A stretch of DNA of 64,000 bases, taken from assembly GCF_023546765.1 (NCBI RefSeq), contig NZ_CP097484.1, forward strand, positions 4,843,501 through 4,907,500, read 5' to 3'. The DNA comes from Methylobacterium tardum (GTDB lineage Bacteria > Pseudomonadota > Alphaproteobacteria > Rhizobiales > Beijerinckiaceae). Below the pieces are notes generated by a model. That model was given only the letters and a program-made list of their open reading frames with translations. It had not been told where the DNA came from and did no database searches. The translations under genes were made by a program, and so were the position numbers. Shown one piece after another: positions 1 to 9,771 of this stretch. Each line of letters starts with the position of its first letter. The first letter of the stretch is position 1.

Positions 1-1258
<1,258 letters not shown>

Positions 1259-1578
1259 GATTCTCCTGGACTTGGGCGCGCCGCGCGCGGCCGGCCTCGT
1301 GCGCGTGTCGATAATCGGCTTGACCGCGCGAGACTACAGCCGGGAATGTGGAATCGACGACGGCTGCGCGCCGGCGTCAGGCGTCCGACAAGCCCATGAC
1401 GCCTCGGGAGCGCCGATCGGTCCGGCCTCTGACGAAGCAACGGCGACACCCCACCGTGTCGGGGATGTTTGACAGTGCCATGAAGTCTCGACATCTCGAC
1501 TCCTGTGCCAACCGGCGGAAAGGACGACAGTAATCACCCTGAGGCGCAACCTGGACGATTGGCGCGCGGACTGAGAGC

Positions 1579-1938
1579 ATGCTAGGTCCGTCAGATCATC
1601 TTGACGGAGATGCGCGCGTCGTGCCGCCCACAGAGTCCGCCAACCCAGAGACGAGCACGAACTTGGCGCTCGATATGGTCGGTCGCGCTTATCTGGCCCT
1701 GGCCCTGCTCTACGAGACGGCGCATCCGGGCGAGTTCACCGAGGTCCAGCAGAAAATCCGCACCTTCGTCCAAGACAATTTCCGCATCATCGAGGAAACG
1801 AGCCGGAGCGAAACGCTCGGCGCCGACACGGTCGCGGGCGCAAATCGTCTCGTCAACAGCGTCCTCGCCGAGGTGGAGAACAGGATCGCTACGATGGTTC
1901 GACCGTCCCGACACGGGCGTGACCAAACGGTTATTTGA
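1579..1938 (+). CDS. small conserved hypothetical protein, first of two tandem paralogues
   Basis: A 119-residue soluble, mostly helical protein with no family I recognise. Its segment from about residue 29 (N-ALD---RAY-ALALLYE--HPGEF) lines up with residues 16-45 of the protein encoded at 2096-2434, so the two are probably tandem duplicates. The ATG at 1579 has only a weak purine-rich leader (GAGAG), so the start is uncertain and an internal start is possible. There is no signal peptide, membrane segment or cysteine cluster. The stop is followed by about 150 bases of unusually AT-rich DNA before the paralogue. Confidence 0.55.
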   Translation: MLGPSDHLDGDARVVPPTESANPETSTNLALDMVGRAYLALALLYETAHPGEFTEVQQKIRTFVQDNFRIIEETSRSETLGADTVAGANRLVNSVLAEVENRIATMVRPSRHGRDQTVI

Positions 1939-2095
1939 TCTCGGACGCCAAAATTGGCGGATATTACGTTCTATTTACGGAATTATGAAAGAATTACACG
2001 CGAATAAGGCACAGTCACTGTCTTATCCAAAAGTATCGACAGTCTTAATAGGGCATGTTACCCGATAGGGGGACGGAAATAAAATCATAAGCGCG
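1939..2095. promoter_or_regulatory. AT-rich spacer with imperfect inverted repeat upstream of the second paralogue
   Basis: This spacer is much richer in A and T than its surroundings. It holds an imperfect inverted repeat, with ATAAG at 2004-2008 facing CTTAT at 2022-2026 around a CACAGTCACTG centre. It could be a promoter or operator for the gene at 2096. No factor can be named. Confidence 0.3.
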
Positions 2096-2434
2096 ATGAT
2101 GGACGGCGATGATTGGAACCGAAACGCGCCCAGCGACAATGTCGCGCTCGAGGTCCTTGTCCGGGCCTATCACGCCCTTGCGGTGGTCTACGAACTGTCC
2201 AATCCTGGCGCCTACGCGGTGCTTCACGGCAAGATGATGCCCTACCTGCTGGATAGCTTCTGCCAGGATGCGCAGAATCCGGCCGGTCCTTACCCGGCCG
2301 AGGCGGTCGTGACGGCCCTGGAACGCGTCCGCTGCGCGCTGGACGACGTCCGGTCCGATGTCGCGGCCGTCCGGGACGGCGCCGACGCGGGTGCCCGCAA
2401 GGAGGCGCCTATCGCGTCGCGAAGGCGAGGCTGA
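2096..2434 (+). CDS. small conserved hypothetical protein, second tandem paralogue
   Basis: A 112-residue protein resembling the product of 1579-1938 over about 40 residues (N-ALE---RAY-ALAVVYE--NPG-Y, then K and D-F at matching places). The later parts have diverged. No signal peptide or membrane helix is seen. ATG 2096 is the first start after the AT-rich spacer and a second ATG follows immediately. The 3' end overlaps the stop-codon side of the TonB receptor remnant on the other strand by 26 bases. The function is unknown, and the duplication is the main support that the gene is real. Confidence 0.55.
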   Translation: MMDGDDWNRNAPSDNVALEVLVRAYHALAVVYELSNPGAYAVLHGKMMPYLLDSFCQDAQNPAGPYPAEAVVTALERVRCALDDVRSDVAAVRDGADAGARKEAPIASRRRG

Positions 2435-2765
2435 GCGCGGCCTTGGCGACGAGGCCCGGGCTCGCGAAGGCGTCGAGATACGGCCGGTAGCGCTTGTCGA
2501 AGACGTTCTGAACGATGAAGTTCGCCTTGCGGCGGCTGTCGATGTCGTAGGTCGCGAAGAGGTCCAATAGCCCGTAGGCCTTGGTGATGCGCCGCGCCGC
2601 GCCGGCGGGCAGGCCCTCGGCCGAGCGCGCCCGCAGATAGTCGACATTCGGCTTCTCGCAGACGGCCTCGGCCGGATAGAGGCTGGTCGAGTCGACCGCC
2701 ACGGTCAGAGCCGATACGCAGCGCGCTCCGCGGGGGCGGCTACCGGAACAGGGGCAGGCCGGCAC
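2409..2765 (-). pseudogene. C-terminal remnant of a TonB-dependent haem/iron receptor
   Basis: The last 85-95 codons read like the end of the outer-membrane barrel of haemoglobin/transferrin-type TonB receptors. There is a segment YGLLDLFATYDID, then an NVFDKRYRPYLDAFASPG motif, then a final beta strand. A full receptor needs 650-750 residues, and no plug domain, TonB box or earlier barrel lies upstream. The reading instead runs into a broken small gene at 2740-2897. What remains is a deletion relic that is very unlikely to work. The upstream boundary is uncertain, and recognisable receptor sequence starts near 2710. Confidence 0.7.
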
Positions 2766-2897
2766 CGATGATGACGAGACCGAGCACGATCAGGCCGCCG
2801 CCCGCGCTCTCCAGGGTCGCCTGCTGAACCGAGCGGCGCGGAGCCGCCGGCGAGCACCGCACCCGAGAGCAGGCAGAACACACTCAGGATGGTCATG
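2740..2897 (-). pseudogene. frameshifted small two-helix membrane protein, paralogue of 18400-18558
   Basis: The start (ATG at 2897, MTILSVFCLLSGAVLAGGS) and the end (a glycine-rich second helix, stop at 2740-2742) lie in different frames, joined near the CGCGCC run around 2835-2845. Put together, they match the intact 52-residue protein at 18400-18558 in length and layout: helix, short Arg/Gln loop, acidic residue, second glycine-rich helix. The locus is 158 bases against 159 in the paralogue, so one base appears to be missing. It could be a real pseudogene or a sequencing error. Confidence 0.6.
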
Positions 2898-3420
2898 GCA
2901 GGTGCCCCGGCGCCCAGGCTGAACGCCCGCAAGAGCGTGGAAACACCGAGGTTGCCCCCGCATCCTTTAAGGAATGCCTCCTGCGGCGCGCGCGAGCCCC
3001 GGTCCGCAGAGACGGCGCGGTCAGGACAGGACGACGAAGCGCTGCGCCGTCACGTCGGCAACCCGGGCGGCGGCGTCGGAGCGCCGATCGCACAGCCACG
3101 CCCGCCCGGGCCATCTGGAGGAATCATCGGGCGGGCGTGGAGATCGGCACACATCCGACCGGCCGAGACTACGGAAGATCGAAGACCCGGTCTCTCACCT
3201 ATGCGGGAAATCGAGGCCCTTTCGGGCATCCACGCTCGCCCGTCAGTCTGGGGGGATGGCTTCGGGGCGAGCGTGGCGGTCGAGAGGAGACTCGACGCAC
3301 CCCGGAAGCAAGACTTATGCATCCACGCCCGCCGCCGACCCGAGGGCGTTGGGAGCGGCTGCCGGGTCTGGACGGTCGCTCCGCCTCGGCAACCGCATGG
3401 CGAGACTCCGCCAGCAGCCG
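2898..3420. other. 523-base stretch with no recognisable gene
   Basis: Several open frames cross this stretch on both strands, but none has a plausible ribosome binding site with protein-like composition or a family I recognise. Together with the two relics beside it, this looks like decayed DNA downstream of the hybrid kinase. No clear rho-independent terminator is seen. Confidence 0.5.
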
Positions 3421-5913
3421 CTAATGCGACGCCGCCCGGTTCTCGACCGCCTTGCGCCGAGGCGAGGTGCCACGCGTTTCGGAGCCCAGGTGTCGCCGCA
3501 GCGTGAGCGCCAGTGCGGTCGAACGCCAGGGTCGGCGCGCAACGTCGGCGATGGGGATGGCTGAGAGAACTTCCGGCCGGACCGTGTCCGCGGCCGACAG
3601 CGAGAGCACGATCGGACGATCCACGATCCGGGCGGCGCGGCGGGCGAAGGCGAGGCCCAGAGGACCCGACGGTCGGTTCTCGACGATCAGCAGGTCGAAG
3701 CGCCCCGGCTCCGCGCGCAGGGCCGTCAGCGCCGCTTCCGGGTCCGTGTAGCCGATCGGCTCGTAGCCCAAGGCCGCCAGCGTCTCCTCATCCTCCTGCA
3801 CCGCGGAGCGCGCACCGCCCACGATCATCACGGTGCCGCCGGCGGCCGAGTCGCCGGGCTCGGTCTGCGGGCGGACGGGCAACCACACCTCGAACGCGCT
3901 GCCCACCCCCGGTTCGCTGCGGACGTGAAAGGCGCCGTCCTGTTCCTGGACGAACTCGAAGGCGGTGGCGAGCCCGAGGCCGGTGCCGGCCGGACGGGTG
4001 GTGAAGAACGGCTCGAAGATCCGCGCGAGCGTGGCCTCGTCCATCCCGCGACCAGCGTCGACCACGCGGATCCGGACGTGGTCGCCGGGGCACAGCTCGC
4101 CGTGGGAGAGCGTCCGCCGCTCGGCGAGGCGGACGCGTTCGAGCTGCACATCGATCGCCTTGCCCGGATCGGAAGCCTGGATGGCGTTGCGGATCAGGTT
4201 ATGGACCACCTGCTGCAGCTGCGCCGGCTCGCCGTCGGCGACCGCGCCCTGGGCAGCCCCGGTCAGGCGGATCGCGGCCCGGTCGGCGGTCGAGGTCCGG
4301 ATCTGGGCGACCGTCTCGGCGACGACCGCATCGACGTCGCTCGTGCTCTGCGTCGCACCGCCCCGACGACCGTAATCGAGAATCTGCCCCGCGATCTCGT
4401 GCGCCCGCCCGCCCGCCTGAACCAACAGATCGATCTGCTTGGCAGCTCGGTGCGGATCGGCCGGCAGGGCGTCGGCGGCGATCTCGGCGTGGCCGAGCAT
4501 GACGTTGAGCACGTTGTTGATGTTGTGCGCCACGCCGCTGGCGAAGATCCCGATCGCTTCGAGCCGTTGCGCGCGCCGGAGGGTCGTCTCGATCTCGCGG
4601 CGCTCGGCCCAGACGTGCTGGCGCTCCAGGGCGGCCCCGAAGCTGTCAGCGACAACCTGCAGAAGGCCGCGCGAGTGCCGCATCCAAGGCGGCAGGGTGC
4701 TCCGCGTGCGCTCGAAGCACAATACGCCGACGATTCTTTCCCCTCGGCGCAGGCGCGCGCATGTGAGCGTGGTGACGCCACGTTGCGCGAGAGCTTGAAT
4801 CAGGGCCGGAGGTCCAATCCGCTCCGCCGTTTCGACAAAGATATGATCGTCTGGAGCAGCGATAAGATCCGGTACCAGGGCACGTTGTGCATCCGGCCAT
4901 CCGCGGGGAGCCGGATGGCCCGGCCGGTTCCACAGATGCGTTGCGTTGGTGCCGTCGAGCATGAGGACGTAGCAATGATCCGTGTTCGCCCCTTCTCCCA
5001 CGATGGCCATGGCATCGACGATGTGCGCCTCGATCTGATCGGGCTGGCTCGCAAGGAAGAGGTTGTTGGCTTGCGCCACGACGGCTTGGAATACGATGGT
5101 CCGGCGTAAGATCATGGTGCCGGCCCGCATCAACAGGCCGACCCGCACCACCAGGGCCACCAGGGCCAGGGCCGCCGCGTAGAGCGCGAGGCGGAACCCG
5201 TCCGCGCGGACCTGTCTCTGGTCCTTCAGAGCGCGGCGCGCCTCCAGGAGAGCCTGACGCGCCGGCTCACTCGGCGAGGCCGGCAGGGAGCGGGTCACGG
5301 TGTCGACCTGCGGCAGCAGTTCGAGGAGCTGGCGCCCGTGCAGGACGATGGCGGCGATGTCCGCTCCCCGACCCGCCGGATGGCTGACCGCCGCCAGGGC
5401 GTCGAGCCGGGCGCGGATGTCGTCGAGGCGCCTCGGACTGGACTCCCGGGCGAGTTCCGAGACCCGGATCTGCAGGGCGGCGACCGCCCGGGCAAGCCAG
5501 GGATCGATGTCCGGCTCGGACAGGCGGTCGCTGAGGGAATCGAAATAGGCGATCGAGTTCTGCACGAGGGCGTTGCCGGTCTTGAAGCGCTCGACCATCT
5601 GCGCCTCGCGGTTCATCGCCTCGGCGAGGGCGCGCACCTCGCGATCGTCCGGCCCGCTTGCCGCCCGTATCGCGGCGAGCGCCGCCTGCATCTCCCGGAG
5701 ATGGGTGACGATCGGATCGTAGTTGCGCAGGAGTCCGGTCCGCGCCCGGAGCACGTCGTGCTGCATCCGGGATTCGGCGAGCGCGAGGGCGTCGATCGTG
5801 CGCTGGGTCTGCACGTAGGCGGCGTCCATCTCGCCCTTGCCGTTGATCATCAGCCACGTGAGCAGCCCGGCCAGAAGCACCCCGAGCACGGCGGCCTGCG
5901 CGGTCAGCCTCAT
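3421..5913 (-). CDS. VirA-like hybrid sensor histidine kinase with degenerate receiver
   Basis: An 830-residue membrane sensor kinase. A membrane helix at about 5-22 and a second at about 240-262 enclose a long helical periplasmic region. A GAF-like domain (about 280-425), an H-box with SGVAHNINNVL (about 450), an ATPase domain with an N-box LIRNAIQ and FEPFFTT, and a C-terminal receiver-like domain (about 700-815) follow. The architecture resembles VirA-type sensors. In the receiver the phospho-acceptor segment reads LLIVENRPSG, so the usual Asp is replaced by Glu and the domain is probably not phosphorylated normally. Its ATG overlaps the stop of the peroxidase gene by four bases. It is last in a regulator-peroxidase-kinase operon, and its partner is presumably the regulator at 6914-7675. 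Confidence 0.85.
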   Translation of the reverse strand: MRLTAQAAVLGVLLAGLLTWLMINGKGEMDAAYVQTQRTIDALALAESRMQHDVLRARTGLLRNYDPIVTHLREMQAALAAIRAASGPDDREVRALAEAMNREAQMVERFKTGNALVQNSIAYFDSLSDRLSEPDIDPWLARAVAALQIRVSELARESSPRRLDDIRARLDALAAVSHPAGRGADIAAIVLHGRQLLELLPQVDTVTRSLPASPSEPARQALLEARRALKDQRQVRADGFRLALYAAALALVALVVRVGLLMRAGTMILRRTIVFQAVVAQANNLFLASQPDQIEAHIVDAMAIVGEGANTDHCYVLMLDGTNATHLWNRPGHPAPRGWPDAQRALVPDLIAAPDDHIFVETAERIGPPALIQALAQRGVTTLTCARLRRGERIVGVLCFERTRSTLPPWMRHSRGLLQVVADSFGAALERQHVWAERREIETTLRRAQRLEAIGIFASGVAHNINNVLNVMLGHAEIAADALPADPHRAAKQIDLLVQAGGRAHEIAGQILDYGRRGGATQSTSDVDAVVAETVAQIRTSTADRAAIRLTGAAQGAVADGEPAQLQQVVHNLIRNAIQASDPGKAIDVQLERVRLAERRTLSHGELCPGDHVRIRVVDAGRGMDEATLARIFEPFFTTRPAGTGLGLATAFEFVQEQDGAFHVRSEPGVGSAFEVWLPVRPQTEPGDSAAGGTVMIVGGARSAVQEDEETLAALGYEPIGYTDPEAALTALRAEPGRFDLLIVENRPSGPLGLAFARRAARIVDRPIVLSLSAADTVRPEVLSAIPIADVARRPWRSTALALTLRRHLGSETRGTSPRRKAVENRAASH

Positions 5914-6911
5914 GGCTGCGGCGCGGCGCCGGGCGCGTTCGGGGCCGTGAGGGGACGTCCCGCGTAGGAGCCGGTGAGCGTCCCGAGGAACGCCACGATC
6001 GCGGCGGTCTGCGACGGCGTCAGCTCCCGGCCGAGCTGCGCCCGGGCCATGAGCCGCACCGCCTCGGGGAGCGTGGCGACGCCGCCATCGTCGAAATACG
6101 GCGCCGTGACCGCGACGTTGCGCAGGCTCGGCACCCGCAGCACCTCGGCGGCCTTGTTGGGGATCGCGACGAAGATCCCGACCTTCTCGAACAGGTTGCC
6201 GCCGACATTGACGCCCTGGTGGCAGGCCGCGCAGCCGATCCCCCGGAACAGATCGTAGCCCGCCCGCTCCGCCTCGGTGATCGCGTGGACGTCGCCGCGC
6301 AGCCAGCGGTCGAAGCGGCTGTCCGGGGTCAGCAGGGTGCGCTCGAAGCTGTTGATCGCGTCGATCACCGACTCCTGGTCGGCCGCGCGCCCGTAGGCGG
6401 CCTGGAAGAGCGGGGCGAGCACCGGGTCGCCGCGGACCGTGTCGAGGATCCGGGGCCAGGAGCCGCCCAGGAACTCGGGCCGCGTCAGGGCGAGCTCGGC
6501 CTGCTCGTGCAGGCTCGGGATGTCGCCGGCCCAGCCCAGGCGGAAGCTCAGCGCCGCGTTGAAGGCCGTGGGCGTGTTGCGGGGCACCGGCGTGCCATCG
6601 GTGGTGAGATTCCGGGCAACCGCGCTCGCACCGTTGCTGCGGATGTCGTGGCAGGTGATGCAGGCCCGGTCGCCCCGGCGCGACAGCCGGGTGTCGGTGA
6701 ACAGCATCCGGCCCAGGGCGGCCCGGTCGGGATCCGCCCCGAGGCTGCTCGGGACCGGCGTGATGACGTCCATCGCCTCCACGGCGTCGGCGGGCCGCGG
6801 GCCGCCGGCCGGCTGCTCCTGGGCGCGGGGCGGCAGGATGGCCAGGGCGCTGCCGACGAGGCCGGCCCCGAGAGCCGCCGCGAGGGAACGGGCGAGGCGC
6901 GGCGGGGCCAC
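5910..6911 (-). CDS. periplasmic di-haem cytochrome c peroxidase / MauG-family protein
   Basis: A 333-residue exported protein. An N-terminal signal peptide (hydrophobic about 10-28, ending near PPRAQ) precedes two c-type haem sites, CITCH at about 83 and CAACH at about 230. This is the arrangement of bacterial di-haem peroxidases and MauG-like enzymes, which reduce hydrogen peroxide or oxidise protein substrates in the periplasm. The sequence alone does not tell peroxidase from MauG-type activity. The gene lies two bases after the response regulator stop and overlaps the kinase start by four bases. The two-component system therefore probably controls it or senses its redox product. Confidence 0.85.
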   Translation of the reverse strand: MAPPRLARSLAAALGAGLVGSALAILPPRAQEQPAGGPRPADAVEAMDVITPVPSSLGADPDRAALGRMLFTDTRLSRRGDRACITCHDIRSNGASAVARNLTTDGTPVPRNTPTAFNAALSFRLGWAGDIPSLHEQAELALTRPEFLGGSWPRILDTVRGDPVLAPLFQAAYGRAADQESVIDAINSFERTLLTPDSRFDRWLRGDVHAITEAERAGYDLFRGIGCAACHQGVNVGGNLFEKVGIFVAIPNKAAEVLRVPSLRNVAVTAPYFDDGGVATLPEAVRLMARAQLGRELTPSQTAAIVAFLGTLTGSYAGRPLTAPNAPGAAPQP

Positions 6912-6913
6912 GG

Positions 6914-7675
6914 CTAAAGCTTCTCGACCGGCACGGCGAAGACGTAGCCGATGCCGCGCTCGGTGACGATCAGGCGCGGCGCGCTCGGGTCCGCCTCCAG
7001 CTTGCGGCGCAGCCGCAGGATCTGGACGTCGATGCTGCGGTCGAACACGTCCTCGTGGACGCGCGTGGCCTGCAGGAGCTGCTCGCGGCTCAGCGGGCGC
7101 TGGGGCGCGTCGAGGAAGGCCACCAGCAGGGCGTACTCGCCCTTGCTGAGGGCGACATCCGCGCCGGCCGGGTTGGCGAGGCGCCGCCGACGCCGGTCGA
7201 GCACCCAGCCGTCGAAGCGGCTGCGGTGGGAATCCTGGGCCCGGGCCGGGGCGGGCGCGACCTCGGCCCGGCGCAGGATGACCCGCACCCGCGCGAGCAG
7301 CTCGCGCAGCCCGTAGGGTTTGACGAGGTAATCGTCGGCGCCGAGTTCGAGGCCGATCACCCGGTCAATCTCGTCCCGGCGGTGGCCGGTGGTGATGATG
7401 ACCGGAAGATCGCTCTTGGCGCGCAGGTCGCGCAGCAGGTCGAGACCGTTCTCCGAGCCCAGCCGCAGGTCGAGCACGACGAGGTCGAAATCATCCTCCG
7501 CGAGCCGCTTCTCCGCCTCCGCCCGGTTGATCGCCGGGGTGACGTCGACGTCGTGGTCAGCGAAGTGGTCCGAGACGATGCGCTGCATGCCCGCATCGTC
7601 CTCGATGAGGAGAATGCGGGTCGTGCCGGGACGCGCATTCCGACCCTGACCCCGGTCCAGACTGGGTTCGATCAT
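6914..7675 (-). CDS. VirG/OmpR-type response regulator
   Basis: A 253-residue regulator. The N-terminal receiver has ILLIEDD (acidic pocket), LVVLDLRLG (phospho-acceptor Asp about residue 68) and a KPYG lysine. The C-terminal winged helix has LSKGEYALL, a segment DRSIDVQILRLRRKLE and GIGYVF, as in OmpR/PhoB proteins. The start is ATG 7675, with GGAGG six bases upstream. A longer in-frame reading to 7945 adds a low-complexity, basic stretch without family support. It is first in the operon with the peroxidase and VirA-like kinase, and is the likely phosphorelay partner of that kinase. Confidence 0.88.
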   Translation of the reverse strand: MIEPSLDRGQGRNARPGTTRILLIEDDAGMQRIVSDHFADHDVDVTPAINRAEAEKRLAEDDFDLVVLDLRLGSENGLDLLRDLRAKSDLPVIITTGHRRDEIDRVIGLELGADDYLVKPYGLRELLARVRVILRRAEVAPAPARAQDSHRSRFDGWVLDRRRRRLANPAGADVALSKGEYALLVAFLDAPQRPLSREQLLQATRVHEDVFDRSIDVQILRLRRKLEADPSAPRLIVTERGIGYVFAVPVEKL

Positions 7676-8048
7676 GGCCACCTCCGGTTCGCGGCAGCCT
7701 GCCGCGACGGCACGATCTCGATGCGCCGGCTCGCGGAGCGGGAGCGCCGCCCCGATCGGGGATATCGCCGACCGGGTGACCTTCGCGTCCATCGCCGACC
7801 CATCCCGGCGGCCCATCGCGGCGCGTCCGGACGTCGGGCCTTGCACGGTCGCGTTGATATCACGGCCCCCAAAGGATTGCGCCCTTCGTATTGTGCGGGG
7901 CAACACAATACGAGCATTCGCACCGGACATGGCTGGTCCGGACAAAGAAAATTGGCACTGTTACCGCTGTAACCGGAACCGATGCACCCCGAAATAGGGA
8001 TGTAATCTGCAAATACCAGGGTCATTCTCTCGCAATAGAGAGGCGACC
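7676..8048. other. intergenic region between divergent genes
   Basis: This 373-base spacer separates the regulator operon (leftward) from a small rightward gene. It becomes noticeably richer in A and T between about 7850 and 8040. It should hold promoters for both directions, but I cannot assign -35/-10 elements with confidence. Confidence 0.4.
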
Positions 8049-8345
8049 ATGACTGACGCCGCAATCTCCGATGTGCGCCAGAATGGCGGACGGTACGCGC
8101 TCAAATCACGATCAGCGCGCGGTAACGCCGTAGCTGATCTTGCGAAACGATCGGGATTTTGGTCGCGGGAGCGGGCCGGCCCGGCTTCAGCGTCTGACGC
8201 ACGGGGCCGATCGGCGCGTCGCGGCCTCGGTCGGTGGCTGCTGGAGGGATTGGTGGTCAGCTTCGCCTACGGCGGCTGCATCCACAACATTCATCCGGAC
8301 TATGTCGACTTCCTGCGCGATCTAAGCAGACCGCCCGAGTCATAA
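8049..8345 (+). CDS. hypothetical 98-residue basic protein
   Basis: ATG 8049 follows GAGAGGCGACC, a reasonable ribosome binding site. The product is rich in Arg, Ser and Ala up to residue 60, followed by a more ordered tail with a short hydrophobic patch (LLEGLVVSFAYGG) and the end CIHNIHPDYVDFLRDL. No family is recognised. The gene stands alone, with AT-rich DNA downstream. It may be a real lineage-specific gene, and the coding assignment is moderate. Confidence 0.45.
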   Translation: MTDAAISDVRQNGGRYALKSRSARGNAVADLAKRSGFWSRERAGPASASDARGRSARRGLGRWLLEGLVVSFAYGGCIHNIHPDYVDFLRDLSRPPES

Positions 8346-8502
8346 ATATAAAACTCGCAAGGCTACTTAATCTTCTAGATCAACAAACAGATCCATATCC
8401 AAATCTTATCACCAAATAACTCAACGCCGATCCCCGAGAAAGCGCTCGAATACAGTCCGTCCGATGGGCCCGACTGCGCGATCAGATTGGGAAACACAGT
8501 CC
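8346..8502. other. AT-rich spacer at the left edge of the glycosyltransferase/P450 region
   Basis: Bases 8346-8420 are strikingly AT-rich against the high-GC background. No gene is seen. The composition break coincides with the start of an accessory gene block, and a similar AT-rich stretch lies at 15770-15900 on the other side. Confidence 0.4.
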
Positions 8503-9771
8503 ATGTCGCTCAATGTCCTCTGCATCTCGTGGGGAACCACGGGCAATCTCAGCCCCGTGCTCACGGCGGCCCGGCAACTGAACCGGGCGGGGCACCAGCC
8601 GCGCGTCATGGCCGATCCGGTGATGCGCGGCGAGGTCGAGGCTGCGGGCTTCCCGTTCATCGGGTGGCGCCGGGCCCCGACCGGCAGCGATGCCGATCCG
8701 GCCGACTTCTCGGATCTGGCCGATTGGCTGCGCCAGACCATGTTCGCTCCGGCGGGCGCCTACGCGGCCGACACCCTCGACGAGATCCGCCGCCTCCCCA
8801 CCGACGCCGTCTTGAGCCTCGATCTGCTGCCCGGCTGCGCCCTGGCGGCCGAGGCGGCCAGCCTGCCGCACGCGGTCCTGTCGCCGCATATCAGCATCCG
8901 CCCGCTGCCCGGCATGCCGCCCGCCGCGAGCGGCCTGACGCCGCCGCAGAATGCCGAGGAGCGGGCCGTGGTGGACGCGGCGACCGACGCGATCGTGTCG
9001 GCCATGGAGCAGGGTCGGCCGGCGCTCAACGCCGCGCGGCGCGCCTTCGGGCTGCCGCCGGTCGCCAGCGCCTTCGCCCATTTCGATCGCGCCGACCGCG
9101 TCCTCCTGGCCGTCAGCCGCACCTTCGACTTCGACACCGAGGCGCTGCCCGCCAATTACCGGTACATCGGGCCCCTGCTCGACGCGCCGGGCTGGTCCCG
9201 CGGGGCGCTGACCACGTGGCCCGGGGCGCGCCGGCCGCGGATCCTCGTCGCCGGCAGCACCGGCGCCCAGAACCAGACCGACCTCCTGCGGCGGGTCGCG
9301 CGGGCGCTCGGGACGATCGAGGCCGAGACCGTCCTGACCACCGGCCCCCATGTCGGGGCGGAGGAGCTCGCCGCCCCGGACTCCATCCGGGTCGTGGCGG
9401 CCGCCTCCCATGACGCCCTCATGGCGGAAGCCGATCTGGTGGTGTGCCAGGGCGGTCACGGCACCGTCAGCCGGGCGCTCCTGCACGGCGCGCCGCTGCT
9501 GGTGATCCCGCTGGCCCGCGACCAGACCGACAACGCCGCCCGCATCGCCCTGCGCGGCGCCGGCCTGCGCCTGCCCGCCGGGGCGAGCGAGGTCGAGATC
9601 GCGGCGGCCGCCCGCCGGATCCTGGCGGAGCCGGGCTTCCGCACCGCCGCCGCGGCCCTCGGCGCGGCCGTGCGGGCGGATCTCGACGCGAACGGGCTCG
9701 TCCGCGAGATCGAGGCGATGACGGCGGCGCATCGCGGCGCCGCCCGGGTCGGAGATCGGCTTTGGGCCTGA
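8503..9771 (+). CDS. GT-B fold glycosyltransferase (UGT/MGT-like)
   Basis: A 422-residue cytoplasmic enzyme of the YjiC/macrolide glycosyltransferase type. The N-terminus SWGTTGNLSPVLTAARQL is the acceptor-domain start of this family. The C-terminal donor site reads GGHGTVSRALLHGAPLLVIP followed by DQTDNA, the UGT signature region. Such enzymes transfer a sugar from a nucleotide donor to a small lipophilic acceptor. The start is set at ATG 8503, directly before the conserved N-terminal strand; ATG 8464 is also open. The exporter gene starts inside the last codons of this gene, implying translational coupling, so the product may be exported. Acceptor and sugar are unknown. Confidence 0.8.
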   Translation: MSLNVLCISWGTTGNLSPVLTAARQLNRAGHQPRVMADPVMRGEVEAAGFPFIGWRRAPTGSDADPADFSDLADWLRQTMFAPAGAYAADTLDEIRRLPTDAVLSLDLLPGCALAAEAASLPHAVLSPHISIRPLPGMPPAASGLTPPQNAEERAVVDAATDAIVSAMEQGRPALNAARRAFGLPPVASAFAHFDRADRVLLAVSRTFDFDTEALPANYRYIGPLLDAPGWSRGALTTWPGARRPRILVAGSTGAQNQTDLLRRVARALGTIEAETVLTTGPHVGAEELAAPDSIRVVAAASHDALMAEADLVVCQGGHGTVSRALLHGAPLLVIPLARDQTDNAARIALRGAGLRLPAGASEVEIAAAARRILAEPGFRTAAAALGAAVRADLDANGLVREIEAMTAAHRGAARVGDRLWA

